NCBI GenBank assembly: GCA_035553375.1 | Contig: DATNCY010000264.1 | Coordinates: forward strand, 1 to 64,000 | Reading direction: 5' to 3' | Source of the DNA: JAJPHU01 sp035553375 | Lineage (GTDB): Bacteria; Planctomycetota; Planctomycetia; Gemmatales; Gemmataceae | Length of the DNA: 64,000 bases | Shown: positions 1 to 9,340 of the stretch, piece by piece | How the letters are laid out: each line of letters opens with the position of its first letter | Position numbering within the stretch: position 1 is the first letter of the stretch | Program-made: the position numbers and the translations under genes | Notes under the pieces: model-generated | What the model was told of the DNA's origin: nothing | What the model saw: the letters and a program-made list of their open reading frames with translations, nothing else | Database searches by the model: none

Positions 1-295
1 TGTTCGTTTCCTTGCAGGGAGTACCCTGCGCCACAGTGCCAGGAACTTGGGGTCTCAGCCGCCTATCCTAATCCACACGTCCGGTGTCGATGCCCGTTAC
101 GTTTCTGGTGCTACGAGCCCTCGCGCTCAGCCCGCTTGTTCGATTGGGTTGGGGAGCGATTTTCGGCCCACTCGTTTGGTGACGACCGCCCACCGCTTCA
201 CACGGTCGCGGTCGATCCCGTTGGGACGGCTGGTGCCTGTGCCGACTCCCCCACCGGACCTCCTGTTGTCCTGGTCCCCTATTGTGGAGGATCCC
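1..295 (+). other. 5' leader / left end of IS110-type element
   Basis: No gene of its own is convincing here. The reading frame of the downstream transposase is open back to position 47, but the only start with a good ribosome site is the GTG at 296 (GGAGG at 286-290). IS110-group elements are known to carry a structured non-coding bridge RNA in the left end upstream of the transposase, so this leader is where it should lie. The element's left terminus is not identifiable and may be outside the window. Confidence 0.4.
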
Positions 296-1783
296 GTGTC
301 CAACTTCAAGACCCCAACGCACGACGACCATCCCACGCCAAAACCGTCTCCCACGCCGGCCGTCACCGACCTGCACCGTGCCGCCCGCCACGCCGAACAG
401 ACCCGCCGTGACGCCGAACAATGTGCCAAGCTGACGTCACTGCCCGTCGAGCATGCCCACGCCGCTGGCATTGATGTTGGCGACGCCAGCCACTGGGTCT
501 GTGTCGAGTCCACCCCGGACAACAGCGACACCGTTCGCGAGTTCCCCGCCCACACAGCCGGACTGCGGCTCCTCGTGACCTGGCTGCACCAATGCGCTGT
601 TACCACGGTTGCCCTGGAAGCCACCGGCGTCTACGCCCACGTCCTGTTGCTCACCTTGCTGGAGGCCGGCTTTGTCGTCGTCATGACCGCCCCGCAGTTC
701 GCCCGCCAGATCAAGGGACGGCCCAAGACCGACAAACGCGATTGTCAGTGGATTCAACGGCTGCACAAGCACGGCCTGTTGCCGCCCATCTTCCAGCCCG
801 ACGAGGCTACGCAGACCTTGCGTGACTACGTTCGCCAGCGTGCCAACCTGGTGCGTCTGTCCGGCCAGCACATCCAACGCATGCAGAAAGCCCTGGAGTT
901 GATGAACCTCAAGTTAACCAAGGTGCTGGGTGATGTCACCGGCGTGACCGGCTTGAAGATCATCCGCGCCATCCTGGCCGGCCAACGCGACCCGCACAAG
1001 CTGGCCCAACTGCGTGACCGTCGTTGTAAGCACACGCTGGCGGAGATCGCCCAGGCACTCGACGGCCGCTATCGTGCCGAGCATGTGACGGAGTTGCGTT
1101 CCTGCCTGACGCTGTGGGAGAAATATCAGGAAGTGATTGGCGAGTTGGATGCCGCCATCGCCGCCCATCTGCGGACGATGCGTCGGCAGATGGCGTTGCC
1201 GCCGCTGGTGCCCAAGCCGCGTGTGCGTGGTCGCAAGCCGCACGATCCACGCTTCGACGTGCGGAAAGCGTTGTACTACGCGACGGGCGTGGACCTGACA
1301 GCGATTGAAGGGATCGACGAGTTGCATGCCTTGACCTTGGTGAGTGAGCTGGGGTCGGACTTCACCAAGTGGCCGACGGTGAAGCAGTTTTGCAGTTGGC
1401 TGGGTTTGTGTCCGAATTGGCAGCAGACGGGTGGCAAGGTGAAGTCGAGTCATACCCGCCGGGGCAAGAACCGAGCGGCGCATGCGTTGCGGTTGGCGGC
1501 GTGGGCGTTAATGCGGAGCAAGAGTTACCTGGGTGCCTATCTGCGTCGTCAGCGTTCACGGCTGGGGGCACCCAAGGCGATCACGGCGTGTGCGCACAAG
1601 TTGGCGCGGATCGTGTACCACCTGGTGCGTTATGGGATGGCGTATGTGAAGCAAACGGAGTCGGTGTACGCGGAGCAAGTGCGTGAGCGTTTGGAGAAGC
1701 AGTTGCGTCGTCGCGCGTTGGAGTTGGGGTTTGAGGTGAAGAAGCTCGAACCGCCTGCGGAGGCAACGGTGGAAGAGGCGTAG
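296..1783 (+). CDS. IS110-family transposase
   Basis: A 495-residue DEDD recombinase of the IS110 family, which moves its element with a guide (bridge) RNA. The N-terminal RuvC-like domain shows GIDVGD (D60), ALEATG (E108) and KTDKRD (D146, D149). The C-terminal Transposase_20 region has AIEGI followed by the segment WLGLCPNWQQTGGKVKSSH and RRGKN, around the conserved serine. The start is the GTG at 296, preceded by GGAGG with a 5-nt gap; the upstream open frame would add 83 proline-rich residues unlike the family. The protein is longer than the roughly 330-430 residues usual for the family because of a polar N-terminal tail and a basic C-terminal tail. No frameshift is seen, so it may be active. 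Confidence 0.9.
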   Translation: MSNFKTPTHDDHPTPKPSPTPAVTDLHRAARHAEQTRRDAEQCAKLTSLPVEHAHAAGIDVGDASHWVCVESTPDNSDTVREFPAHTAGLRLLVTWLHQCAVTTVALEATGVYAHVLLLTLLEAGFVVVMTAPQFARQIKGRPKTDKRDCQWIQRLHKHGLLPPIFQPDEATQTLRDYVRQRANLVRLSGQHIQRMQKALELMNLKLTKVLGDVTGVTGLKIIRAILAGQRDPHKLAQLRDRRCKHTLAEIAQALDGRYRAEHVTELRSCLTLWEKYQEVIGELDAAIAAHLRTMRRQMALPPLVPKPRVRGRKPHDPRFDVRKALYYATGVDLTAIEGIDELHALTLVSELGSDFTKWPTVKQFCSWLGLCPNWQQTGGKVKSSHTRRGKNRAAHALRLAAWALMRSKSYLGAYLRRQRSRLGAPKAITACAHKLARIVYHLVRYGMAYVKQTESVYAEQVRERLEKQLRRRALELGFEVKKLEPPAEATVEEA

Positions 1784-1953
1784 GTTGGTTGCGATGGTAG
1801 GAGGGTGATAAAGGAAGCGGCAAAAGGGATCGTAAGAGCGAGGCTGGTGGCGAGCAGAGATGGTGCGCGCCGAACAATGCGCACCGCAAAGGTGTACTAT
1901 GTCACCGGCGCATCACTCTCGGAGGAAGTTCCTGGGGCGGCGGTACTCGACCC

Positions 1954-2547
1954 TTATTCGGGCAGGGATGCGCGTATTCCGACCCCTTGCTTGTCAAGTT
2001 TCTTGCGGAGGGCTTTTGCCCGCTCCGGCGGCGCCAGCCGAGCCTCACCCTCGCGGTCTACGAGGATCACCGCCGACTCCGCAGGCAATTCCAGGTCCGT
2101 GTCCTTGAAGCGAATCTTCCGGCCCTCGGTATGGACAGTAAACCTATGCCCATAGAATTCCAGTTTCGCCATCCCGTAGCCCGGGTCATAGTCGTGGCGG
2201 AAATGGACGCGGTGGACAACCTTGTCGCTAACCTTCCCACCCGGCAAGATCCGCTGTTCCGCGCCGCTATGTTCCCCTCGCGCGTAGGAGTCCCAGAACC
2301 GGGGCACGAACCCGTGTCTGCCGGAGATCGTCATGCCCCCGCCACCCCCGCCACCATTGATGTTCAGACCCTCGAACACGACGATGAAGCGCGTGGTCTG
2401 GAGGATGGCCCCTTGGTCCGATGGGGCGTACTGATACGGGACAGATCGGAACGGTGTCCCGACGACAAGCGTTGTCCCAGGAACGGCGACAAGCACCGTC
2501 CCGACAAGATGGACAGCAATCCCGATGAGATGAATGAGTGCTTCCAT
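1954..2547 (-). CDS. hypothetical exported or membrane-anchored protein
   Basis: A 197-residue protein I do not recognise. The start at 2547 (MEALIHLIG) is chosen because AGGAG lies upstream and the first 30 residues form a hydrophobic signal or anchor (IGIAVHLVGTVLVAVPGTTLVV). A run of seven glycines follows near residue 65. The C-terminal half is charged and contains the segment YGHRFTVHTEGRKIRFKD, probably beta-rich. The next genes on this strand lie more than 500 bases upstream and it probably has its own promoter. The reading frame opposite on the plus strand (1987-2679) is a shadow. It may be planctomycete-specific. Confidence 0.6.
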   Translation of the reverse strand: MEALIHLIGIAVHLVGTVLVAVPGTTLVVGTPFRSVPYQYAPSDQGAILQTTRFIVVFEGLNINGGGGGGGMTISGRHGFVPRFWDSYARGEHSGAEQRILPGGKVSDKVVHRVHFRHDYDPGYGMAKLEFYGHRFTVHTEGRKIRFKDTDLELPAESAVILVDREGEARLAPPERAKALRKKLDKQGVGIRASLPE

Positions 2548-3083
2548 GTCGTTGTACTCTCTCCTACCCGCAGTATCTCTTTCGCCGAACAAGTTATTCT
2601 ACAGCTTTCAGCCATATATCCTGGCGCTTTTTGTGTCGCTGTCAAGTATATTCCGCAATGCTTGCATACGTCTGGGTAATGGGAGGAAAGCCGCCCATTA
2701 ATCCCAAATCGCGTAACCGCCCGCACTTGCACTCCGTCGCTATGAAGAGGATATTCACGACAAGGTCAGTCTCTTGAAGACACCGCCGATTCCGATGGCG
2801 AATAAAAATCCCGACAAAGCCATCTGGAAGCCGTATAGCACCATAAACATAACTGAAAGGTGTATAGCACCATAGAGGAGAGAATAAGGACGCTTTACAC
2901 AAACCATGCGCGATGGTGATACGAAAGCGAAATGCGTTCAAGGGACAATTCTACGCCTCGATCACCCAACGCAAACGCCAGCTCCGCCAATTCACCTATC
3001 TCCACCTACCCAAACACGACGCTGTCGGCAAACGACATCGTGCGACCATCCTCCACCAGCCGGCTGACGCCGGCCGTTCGCCT
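2548..3083. other. intergenic region without a recognised gene
   Basis: The short open frames here lack ribosome sites and family resemblance. I see a 13-base direct repeat (GTATAGCACCATA at 2833-2845 and 2862-2874) and, next to the WD40 gene, a half copy of a palindromic repeat at 3055-3082. The base composition is more AT-rich than the flanks. Confidence 0.5.
3055..3082. repeat. half copy of a REP-like palindromic repeat
   Basis: Matches the right arm of the palindrome at 27949-28023 with one mismatch (CTGACG for CTTACG). It lies just past the stop codon of the WD40 gene, so it may form part of its transcript end. Confidence 0.6.
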
Positions 3084-3983
3084 TTATTCCACGTCCCAAA
3101 CAACGATGGAGTGATCGTGCCCGCCGGCGGCCGCCGTCATGCCGTCGGGCGCGAGCGCCAAACAGTGAACGCGGCCGATCTTCCAGTTAAACGCCGCACG
3201 CTGACAACCCGTTGTCACATCCCAGACACATACGGTTTCATCCCAACTTGCCGAGGTCAGCGTGCGGCCGTCCGGTGCGAAGGTGACTTGGCGAACGGAA
3301 GCGGTGTGGCCATGCAAGATAGTCTTTTCCTTGCCGCTGGCTATGTCCCACAATCGGATGGTGGCGTCATCGCCGCCGGAAGCGAGGGTGCGGCCATCGG
3401 GAGAGAAGGCCAGACAGCAGACCCAATCGGAATGTCCCGTGAGGATTTTTTTCCCGCGTCCCCAGTCGGCATCCCATAGACGCACCGTGCGATCATGGCT
3501 CCCGGTTGCGAGGAGCCGGCCATCCGGCGAGAAAATCACGGCATTCACCGGCCAGTCATGGCCTGTAAGGGTGCGCGGTTTCCACATCTCGCGCATCCAG
3601 TAAAGTTTGACGCTCCCGTTGCCGCAGCCGACGACCAGAGATAGTCCATCGGGTGCGAAGGCCAGCGACCAAACACCGCCCACGTTCAAAACCGGCAAGC
3701 GTCCGCCTCTGCGAAAGAGGAAACGCCGGTTGGGATTGGCTCGACGAATTTTCGACAAACTAAAACTGTCGTCCCAACTGCCCCAGGCCATCATCTCCTC
3801 ATTGGGAGCGAATGCCACGGCCCGCACACAATCTTCGTCGTCTTCGATAGTGTGATACTCCCGGCCATGAAGTAGATCCCAAAGCTTGACTGTCTTATCA
3901 TCCCCGCCCGAAGCAAGCGTTCGGCCATCCGGCGAATACGCCAGACAACGAACCGGCCCGGTATGGCCGCGCAGGATCAACAT
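3084..3983 (-). CDS. WD40 repeat protein
   Basis: A 299-residue protein made almost entirely of WD40 units. About seven blades are visible, several ending in a WD-type dipeptide (VKLWDL, VRLWDA, IRLWDI, VCVWDV, IVVWDV) with the linking motif SPDGR-TLASGG. One degenerate blade (residues about 45-80) lacks the WD ending. This predicts a complete seven-blade propeller acting as a protein-binding platform. The start MLILRGHTGP at 3983 is preferred because it falls 16 bases after the stop of the upstream gene; the longer frame would add an arginine-rich tail overlapping that gene. No signal peptide is seen. It may be co-transcribed with the metallohydrolase. Confidence 0.85.
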   Translation of the reverse strand: MLILRGHTGPVRCLAYSPDGRTLASGGDDKTVKLWDLLHGREYHTIEDDEDCVRAVAFAPNEEMMAWGSWDDSFSLSKIRRANPNRRFLFRRGGRLPVLNVGGVWSLAFAPDGLSLVVGCGNGSVKLYWMREMWKPRTLTGHDWPVNAVIFSPDGRLLATGSHDRTVRLWDADWGRGKKILTGHSDWVCCLAFSPDGRTLASGGDDATIRLWDIASGKEKTILHGHTASVRQVTFAPDGRTLTSASWDETVCVWDVTTGCQRAAFNWKIGRVHCLALAPDGMTAAAGGHDHSIVVWDVE

Positions 3984-3999
3984 GGCCGGCGCTCCGCAA

Positions 4000-6270
4000 T
4001 CAATCCCGCGTCGTCTCCGCCAGAATCTTCTTGTACGCCGTCCGCGCTTGCTCATACGCTTTCTCGGCGGCGGGCTGCTCTTCCTTGCGGATGGCGCGTT
4101 TCTTCTGCTGCCAGCATTTATCGACCGACTGCAAGCACCATTCAACCGAACGCTTGCTCGCGCGGATCGGCTTGTCGCCGACCAACACGAACAACGGATT
4201 CGTATGGCTCGATGGGAAGATTCGCAAGCATACCCAGCTGCTCGCCTTAATCGGTACGCGGAACGTGACCTCCTGCTCGGTGCCGTCGGCGATGATTTCC
4301 TTGCGAGCGACCGGCTGACCGTTGACCACGACCTCGACGGGAACCGTGCGCGTATCGTTCAGGCGAGCGCGTTCGATGTCCCAATACGGCTTTTTGTCCA
4401 GCGGCGTCTTACGGATGCGCTCGGTGGCCGGTGTCGGTTTCGGTTCCAGTAGGGCGGCGACTTTCGCTTTGATTTCGACCTCGCCCGGTTCGGCCAGCTG
4501 GACCTCGCTGTCCTTGACGCCGACGCCGTGGCCGTTGACAGTGAAGTCCATCAAATGGCTCTTGCCGTCGCTGACATAGCAGCGGCCGCGCTTGATGCCC
4601 TCGGCCCAGGCATCGAAATCGAGCTTGCCGTCGAGATGGACATAACTGCGGCCCAGGCCGACGCGCTCGCCGTAGATACAAGGAAAGTCCGTCTCACCGC
4701 TGATCCGGCAGCGATAGCCGCAATTCAGCGTGTGATACCAGATGTTCAACTCCCAAACCGATGGCGTGTCCACGGTCGAGATGAAATCACATTGTCCCTG
4801 TGTGACATCGACAATGTATTCATTGGCTCCGATGCCCGACATCGGCGGCACGACATAATTGGGTAGTTCCTTGATTGGCCCGACATCTAGCCCCCAACCG
4901 CTATGGGCGAAGCCGACGATACCGCCCTGCTTTTTGGCCCATTTGAAGATTGGCAAGTCCCAACTCGGCCAATCGTTGATGAGTTTGGTGCCCGGATAGT
5001 CTTGCTCGCGCAGCCGTAACAGGCAGATATGACCGCAGTGACTCGACGGGAAACCGGATACCTCCACGTCATAGCGGAGCAAATGGTTGGACGTGGATAG
5101 CGGATTGACCTTGCCCTCGAAATAGCGTTTTTGGTGATACCAGCATGGTCCCCAACTGAGACAGCAGCCGACGTTGAGATCCTCGCCGAGAACGTGGCGC
5201 ATCATGTCCTCCGGTGTGACGCCCTCGGTCGGGCTTTCGTAATGCGAGCAGCCGGCCGCGTGAATGTGATGATCACCGGAGTACCAGCCCTTCGCGGCGG
5301 GATGAATCCAGCGTTTGAGGTGAAACGCCTCGCTGTGCGTGGCCGCGGCCGGCACGGTGATCGTCTTGCGCTCAAGGAGATATTCGGGACCGCGTGTGTA
5401 TGTCACCGTGTACGTCCCCGGCTGCAAGGCGATGGTTTCGCCATCAGCGCGGTAGATCTGGGAGTGGAAATTGAAATCCGGCGCCAGGCGGCGGCTCGGC
5501 GACGGATAGACGCGGCCAAGGCTGTCGGTGAAGGTGAAAGCGGCCATGATCGGCCGGCCGTCGCGCTTCGTGTTGCCGTCGTCATCGGATATACGCAGCC
5601 GCACCAGCACGGCGGGCGCGGACTCGAAGACGAAGCGCTGCGGTTCGCCTGCGGTGAGGCGTTTCTTGCCGTTCATCAGGTTGAATTGCAGCATTGCCTC
5701 CTTGCGGCCGGAGTCACGGCAATAGAGTTGAACGATGCGATATTCCAACTCCAGTCCCGAGAGATCGCGAACGAGCGGCTGGCTGTTGAACATCATCAGA
5801 TCGAGAAAGCGTTTGCCGACCTCGCCGACCGAGACGACTTTCGGATCAGGCTTGCCGCTGGAACGCTGCGACAACGGCAACGCATTGGGACTGCCGGCGG
5901 TCAGTTCGACATTGGCGAGGGCTGGCTCATTGTGGACCTTGACGAGAAACACACGCCAGCCTTGCTCAGCGAGCTGCGGTTTCGCCGGGCCGGGTTGGGT
6001 TTCCAGCTTTTTGTCGGAGGTGATGTGAATGCCGGCCAGACAGCGCTTGTCGAGAATCGCCTGAATCGCGTCCACGTTGGCGGCGTTGTCAAGTGCCTTG
6101 CGATCGGCCTCGGACAGCGGTTCGCCGAGCAGTGCTAGGGCGTCGGCGATGCGCCGCGCCTGGGCGGCGAGTGGTTGCCGTTCGACCTTGATCTTCGGCA
6201 AATCCGCAGCCGATGCGGGAAGGGCGATAGCGAAAACACCGAGCGTCAAAAAGAGTCGATGCGCGATCAT
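4000..6270 (-). CDS. secreted CehA/McbA-type PHP-domain metallohydrolase
   Basis: A 756-residue protein with a clear signal peptide (LFLTLGVFAIALPASAA), so it is exported. The central domain begins with KGWYSGDHHIHAAG (around residue 334), the metal-binding HxH motif of the PHP superfamily as found in CehA/McbA-like hydrolases, and further conserved His/Asp residues follow (SHCGH, GFAHSGWG). The N-terminal 300 residues look like beta-rich carbohydrate- or substrate-binding modules; the C-terminus contains a segment of the CehA type (GRCYVSDGKSHLMDF). Substrate cannot be inferred; named relatives hydrolyse carbamate or phosphate-type esters. The WD40 gene starts 16 bases after the stop. Confidence 0.8.
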   Translation of the reverse strand: MIAHRLFLTLGVFAIALPASAADLPKIKVERQPLAAQARRIADALALLGEPLSEADRKALDNAANVDAIQAILDKRCLAGIHITSDKKLETQPGPAKPQLAEQGWRVFLVKVHNEPALANVELTAGSPNALPLSQRSSGKPDPKVVSVGEVGKRFLDLMMFNSQPLVRDLSGLELEYRIVQLYCRDSGRKEAMLQFNLMNGKKRLTAGEPQRFVFESAPAVLVRLRISDDDGNTKRDGRPIMAAFTFTDSLGRVYPSPSRRLAPDFNFHSQIYRADGETIALQPGTYTVTYTRGPEYLLERKTITVPAAATHSEAFHLKRWIHPAAKGWYSGDHHIHAAGCSHYESPTEGVTPEDMMRHVLGEDLNVGCCLSWGPCWYHQKRYFEGKVNPLSTSNHLLRYDVEVSGFPSSHCGHICLLRLREQDYPGTKLINDWPSWDLPIFKWAKKQGGIVGFAHSGWGLDVGPIKELPNYVVPPMSGIGANEYIVDVTQGQCDFISTVDTPSVWELNIWYHTLNCGYRCRISGETDFPCIYGERVGLGRSYVHLDGKLDFDAWAEGIKRGRCYVSDGKSHLMDFTVNGHGVGVKDSEVQLAEPGEVEIKAKVAALLEPKPTPATERIRKTPLDKKPYWDIERARLNDTRTVPVEVVVNGQPVARKEIIADGTEQEVTFRVPIKASSWVCLRIFPSSHTNPLFVLVGDKPIRASKRSVEWCLQSVDKCWQQKKRAIRKEEQPAAEKAYEQARTAYKKILAETTRD

Positions 6271-6411
6271 GGCGGAACCTCGTCAGGTGGGAGGCGAAAA
6301 GAGCGTTTGTCACGGTAACGCCCACGGCGCGGAGAATCAAGAGGCTCACCGGAAAACGATCCGCACGGCTTGGGTATCGGCGGATGAATTCGGTCGGAGA
6401 CGAAGGAATAA

Positions 6412-6509
6412 TTAGCCACAGATGAACACGGATGAACACGGATAAGACAACAAATTATTTACATATTCTATTGTCTTATCTGTGTTCATCCGTGTTCATC
6501 TGTGGCTAA
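6412..6509. repeat. 39-bp inverted repeat of the ATGAACACGGAT family
   Basis: Arms 6412-6450 and 6471-6509 are complementary at 38 of 39 positions around a 20-base AT-rich loop. Each arm contains GATGAACACG twice in tandem. The sequence lies between two genes read on the minus strand. It looks like a dispersed intergenic repeat that could also act as a transcript-end hairpin, although no T-run follows. Confidence 0.8.
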
Positions 6510-6541
6510 AACAGGAGAGCGATAACTGGCCGGGCGTGACT

Positions 6542-7867
6542 TCATGCTCCAACAGCGCGGAATGGGTATCTCCGCCCATAGGTCAACGAACGCCACAGCC
6601 ACTCCAGAGGACCAAAGCGAAAGGAGTGCAGCCACAACGGACTGGCGATGAGTTGCACCAGCCAGATGCCCCCGACCACGCCCAGCAACGCCAAGCGATC
6701 CAGTCGGCCGAATAGACCGAATCCCCAGCCTTCAAACAATGTCGTACATAGGATCGTCTGCATCAGGTAATTGCTCAACGCCATTCGACCGACGGCCGCA
6801 AGCCGAACCGTCAGCCGTCGCAGCAAGCCGGCCTTGCAAATCAACATCACCAACCCGACGTGGCCGAGGGCGACGAACAAACTGCCGACGTAATTGAAGT
6901 GTCCACCAATGATGTATTCGTGAACCGGATCGAACTGGTGGTTTATGAGATCGCGGACACCGTGACCGACGATGGCGAAACCAACTCCATAGCCAATCAA
7001 CATCCAGACGGCATAGAACCGATACGAGCGCAGCGCGGCGAAGACACCCAACTGCATCAATCCCATGCCCACGAGCATCAGTCCACCGGCGCGAGGACCA
7101 GCCCAGGTCACGAATCCCGCCGTTTCCATCCACAGGTTGGCTTCGGCGCGGCGCCCAAACTGTTCCGCGTAGCCGGCGCGATGGTTTTCGATAGCCTCTT
7201 CAATCTTCTTTTCCGTGGAATCATCCTCGAACATGAGGCTTTCCAACGCCTGCCGCATTTCCTGCTGTCTCGCCGTTCCTTGCTCGTTCTTGAGACCAGT
7301 AACCTCCTTGAGATGTCGCTCAAGGAGGCCAATCCCGCTGACGAGCGGCAGCGAAGATAGGAAGACGAGCAGCCCCAAGAAAATCTGCATGCGCGGCCGC
7401 AGTCGGCGTAACGGATACAGAAGAAAACCACACAGCGCGTAGGAAACGAGAATGTCGCCATCCCATAGCAAGTAGGCGTGCATTAGACCAAACAGCAACA
7501 GCCAGGCGATACGCCGGTAATAGATGCCGGTCAGCGATGTGCCGCGTGCATCGGCACGATTCACCATGACGATGAGACCGGCGCCAAAAAGCATGGAGAA
7601 TAGCGACATCATCTTTTGATCGCACAGCAGATGGCAGACGATCCATGTCACCTCGCCGGCACCGGGCCAGCCTCCGGCGGCGGAGGGGTTGTACAGGGCG
7701 ATCTCCGGCAGGGCGAACCCCCAGATGTTAATGATCAGGATGCCGAGCAAGGCCACGCCGCGCAACACATCAATCGAGGCGATGCGCTCATTCGCATGGA
7801 CGGGCGCAAGCGAAGGAGGCGGCGCGATAGTCCGCACGCCTTCCGGCACGACGACGGGGTCAGACAT
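6542..7867 (-). CDS. DUF418 (YeiB-type) multi-pass membrane protein
   Basis: A 441-residue integral membrane protein. The N-terminus has the family signature ERIASIDVLRGVALLGILIINI, followed by about eight to ten hydrophobic segments. The C-terminal DUF418 part includes GRMALSNYLMQTILCTTLFEG-like residues and FGPLEWLWRSLTYG. The family is related to acyltransferase-like YeiB proteins; the role is unknown. Residues about 180-250 form a charged loop (KKIEEAIENHRAGYAEQF). The start MSDPVVVPEG at 7867 is preferred to the longer frame, whose extra residues are basic and non-conserved. It is divergent from the DevB-like gene with 222 bases between. Confidence 0.85.
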   Translation of the reverse strand: MSDPVVVPEGVRTIAPPPSLAPVHANERIASIDVLRGVALLGILIINIWGFALPEIALYNPSAAGGWPGAGEVTWIVCHLLCDQKMMSLFSMLFGAGLIVMVNRADARGTSLTGIYYRRIAWLLLFGLMHAYLLWDGDILVSYALCGFLLYPLRRLRPRMQIFLGLLVFLSSLPLVSGIGLLERHLKEVTGLKNEQGTARQQEMRQALESLMFEDDSTEKKIEEAIENHRAGYAEQFGRRAEANLWMETAGFVTWAGPRAGGLMLVGMGLMQLGVFAALRSYRFYAVWMLIGYGVGFAIVGHGVRDLINHQFDPVHEYIIGGHFNYVGSLFVALGHVGLVMLICKAGLLRRLTVRLAAVGRMALSNYLMQTILCTTLFEGWGFGLFGRLDRLALLGVVGGIWLVQLIASPLWLHSFRFGPLEWLWRSLTYGRRYPFRAVGA

Positions 7868-8000
7868 CAGGACGGTCTCCAGGAACGCAGGCTGCTCGGT
7901 ATAATAACGCTCGTATCGTCGCTGACGAATGGATGGTAACGATTTTGCCGTCGGCGCATAATGCCGCACTGGGGCGAGCGGAAAAAGCGACTTGCTCTCA

Positions 8001-8037
8001 TCAAGATAAGGGGATAATCATTCTTTAACTATCTTGA
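8001..8037. promoter_or_regulatory. possible operator between divergent genes
   Basis: An 8-bp perfect inverted repeat (TCAAGATA / TATCTTGA, arms 8001-8008 and 8030-8037) lies in the AT-rich spacer between the DUF418 and exporter genes. It may bind a regulator, but it is short and no promoter elements are clear. Confidence 0.25.
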
Positions 8038-8089
8038 CCATTTTACCGTTTCGCATCATTGACGGGTTTCTCCAGGTTGAGGGTCAACC

Positions 8090-9268
8090 ATGCCGGCACA
8101 ACCCGAGAAGCGCGGACGCATGGCGTTCTGGGGGACCGTCCTCGCGGTCGCGATCGTCCTCGCTCTGGTGGGTGGAGGGATTGCCTTCTATCTGCACTAT
8201 ACGAGTTCGACGCCGGAGACAGCGGGAGAAAAGGAGCCGGAGCGCGCCCTCGACAAAGTCGTGGCGCTGGGGCGAATCGAACCGAAAGAGAGTATTCTGG
8301 CGCTAGGCATGCCGACGCCCGACCGTATTGACCGAATCGCGGTGAAAGAAGGAGAACACGTCAAGAAGGGGCAACTACTGGCCGTTCTCGATAGCGAGGT
8401 CGTGCGCGAACAAGAGCGGAAAGTGGCGGTGATTCAGCGCGAGCAGGCGGAGAAACGCTTGCAGGCTATCACCGCCAGCGGCGAGGCTCAGATTCGCGTC
8501 GAAGAAGTTCGCCGCGATCAAATCGAACAGGTCGAACCGCTCGAAATCGAAGCGCAGGATACCAAGATCAAATACCTCCAGGCTCAAGAGAAGAATGCGC
8601 AGAAGGATTACGAGCGCTATCTGGCGGCCGGCGACACCATCGCCGATCAGGACAAGGAAAAACAGCGATTGTTGCTGAATCAGATTCAGACCGAGTTGAT
8701 CGCCGCCCAGTGTCAGCACAAGAAAATGCTCAAGTCGCGGGAGTTGAACCGCACTCTGGCACGGGCGCAGTTGGAAGCCGCTCGCGCTGAGCTAAAACGC
8801 AGTCAAAGCACCATCTCGTTTGAACTGCTCGACAAGGAAGTCGATCAGGCCAAGGAGCGCGTTAAGGAAACCCAACTCCGCGCCCCCAGCGCCGGCAAAA
8901 TCTTGCGTATCCTCGTTCACGAAGGTGAGTTGGTCCACGGGCAACCCATCTTGCAGTTGGCGAACACGCGGGAAATGATCGTTCTGACCGAAGTTTACGA
9001 GACCGATATCCAGCGTGTCGAGATCGGCCAAAAGGCGACCATCACCAGTCATATTTTCAAACGCGCCGATGCCCTGACCGGCCGGGTCGTGTGGAAGGGA
9101 TCGAGCATCGGCAAGGCGCGGGTAGTCGATCTGGACCCGCGTGCCGCCGTGGATAATCGTATCGTCGATGTGAAAGTCGAACTCGACCAGCCCCAGCGCG
9201 TCGCCGACCTGATTGGTCATCAGGTCCGGGTCGAAATCGCCACGGGATCGAGCGATGATTCGCGCTAA
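8090..9268 (+). CDS. DevB/HlyD-type membrane-fusion (adaptor) subunit of an ABC exporter
   Basis: A 392-residue periplasmic adaptor. One N-terminal membrane anchor (residues about 12-35) is followed by a biotinyl-lipoyl-like half motif (DRIAVKEGEHVKKGQLLAVLDSE), a long coiled-coil hairpin (about 105-255), the second lipoyl half (LRAPSAGKILRILVHEGELV) and a beta-barrel. This is the DevB pattern known from cyanobacterial heterocyst glycolipid exporters, where it links the inner-membrane ABC transporter to an outer-membrane channel. A GAGGG site precedes the ATG. It is the first gene of a four-gene operon; no TolC-like channel is encoded nearby. Confidence 0.85.
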   Translation: MPAQPEKRGRMAFWGTVLAVAIVLALVGGGIAFYLHYTSSTPETAGEKEPERALDKVVALGRIEPKESILALGMPTPDRIDRIAVKEGEHVKKGQLLAVLDSEVVREQERKVAVIQREQAEKRLQAITASGEAQIRVEEVRRDQIEQVEPLEIEAQDTKIKYLQAQEKNAQKDYERYLAAGDTIADQDKEKQRLLLNQIQTELIAAQCQHKKMLKSRELNRTLARAQLEAARAELKRSQSTISFELLDKEVDQAKERVKETQLRAPSAGKILRILVHEGELVHGQPILQLANTREMIVLTEVYETDIQRVEIGQKATITSHIFKRADALTGRVVWKGSSIGKARVVDLDPRAAVDNRIVDVKVELDQPQRVADLIGHQVRVEIATGSSDDSR

Positions 9269-9275
9269 GTTGCTC

Positions 9276-9330
9276 TTGCCAGCCCGCGGCGGCGGCAAGG
9301 GAATCCCTTGCCGCCGCTGTGGGCTGGCAA
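9276..9330. repeat. palindromic repeat, CCAGCCCGC...GGCAAGGG family
   Basis: Arms 9276-9301 and 9305-9330 pair at 24 of 26 positions with a 3-base loop. The hairpin sits between the adaptor stop codon and the AAAGG ribosome site of the next gene, so it could attenuate or stabilise the operon transcript. It shares its outer arm with copies near 48.6, 55.2 and 55.97 kb. Confidence 0.8.
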
Positions 9331-9340
9331 AAAGGTGTCC

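Noticed and set aside
2833..2874. 13-base direct repeat as an operator or iteron
   Set aside because: Only two copies and no regulator or replication gene nearby; likely chance or a small duplication.
5131..6138. 335-residue open frame on the plus strand
   Set aside because: Antisense to the secreted metallohydrolase, no ribosome site and no domain.
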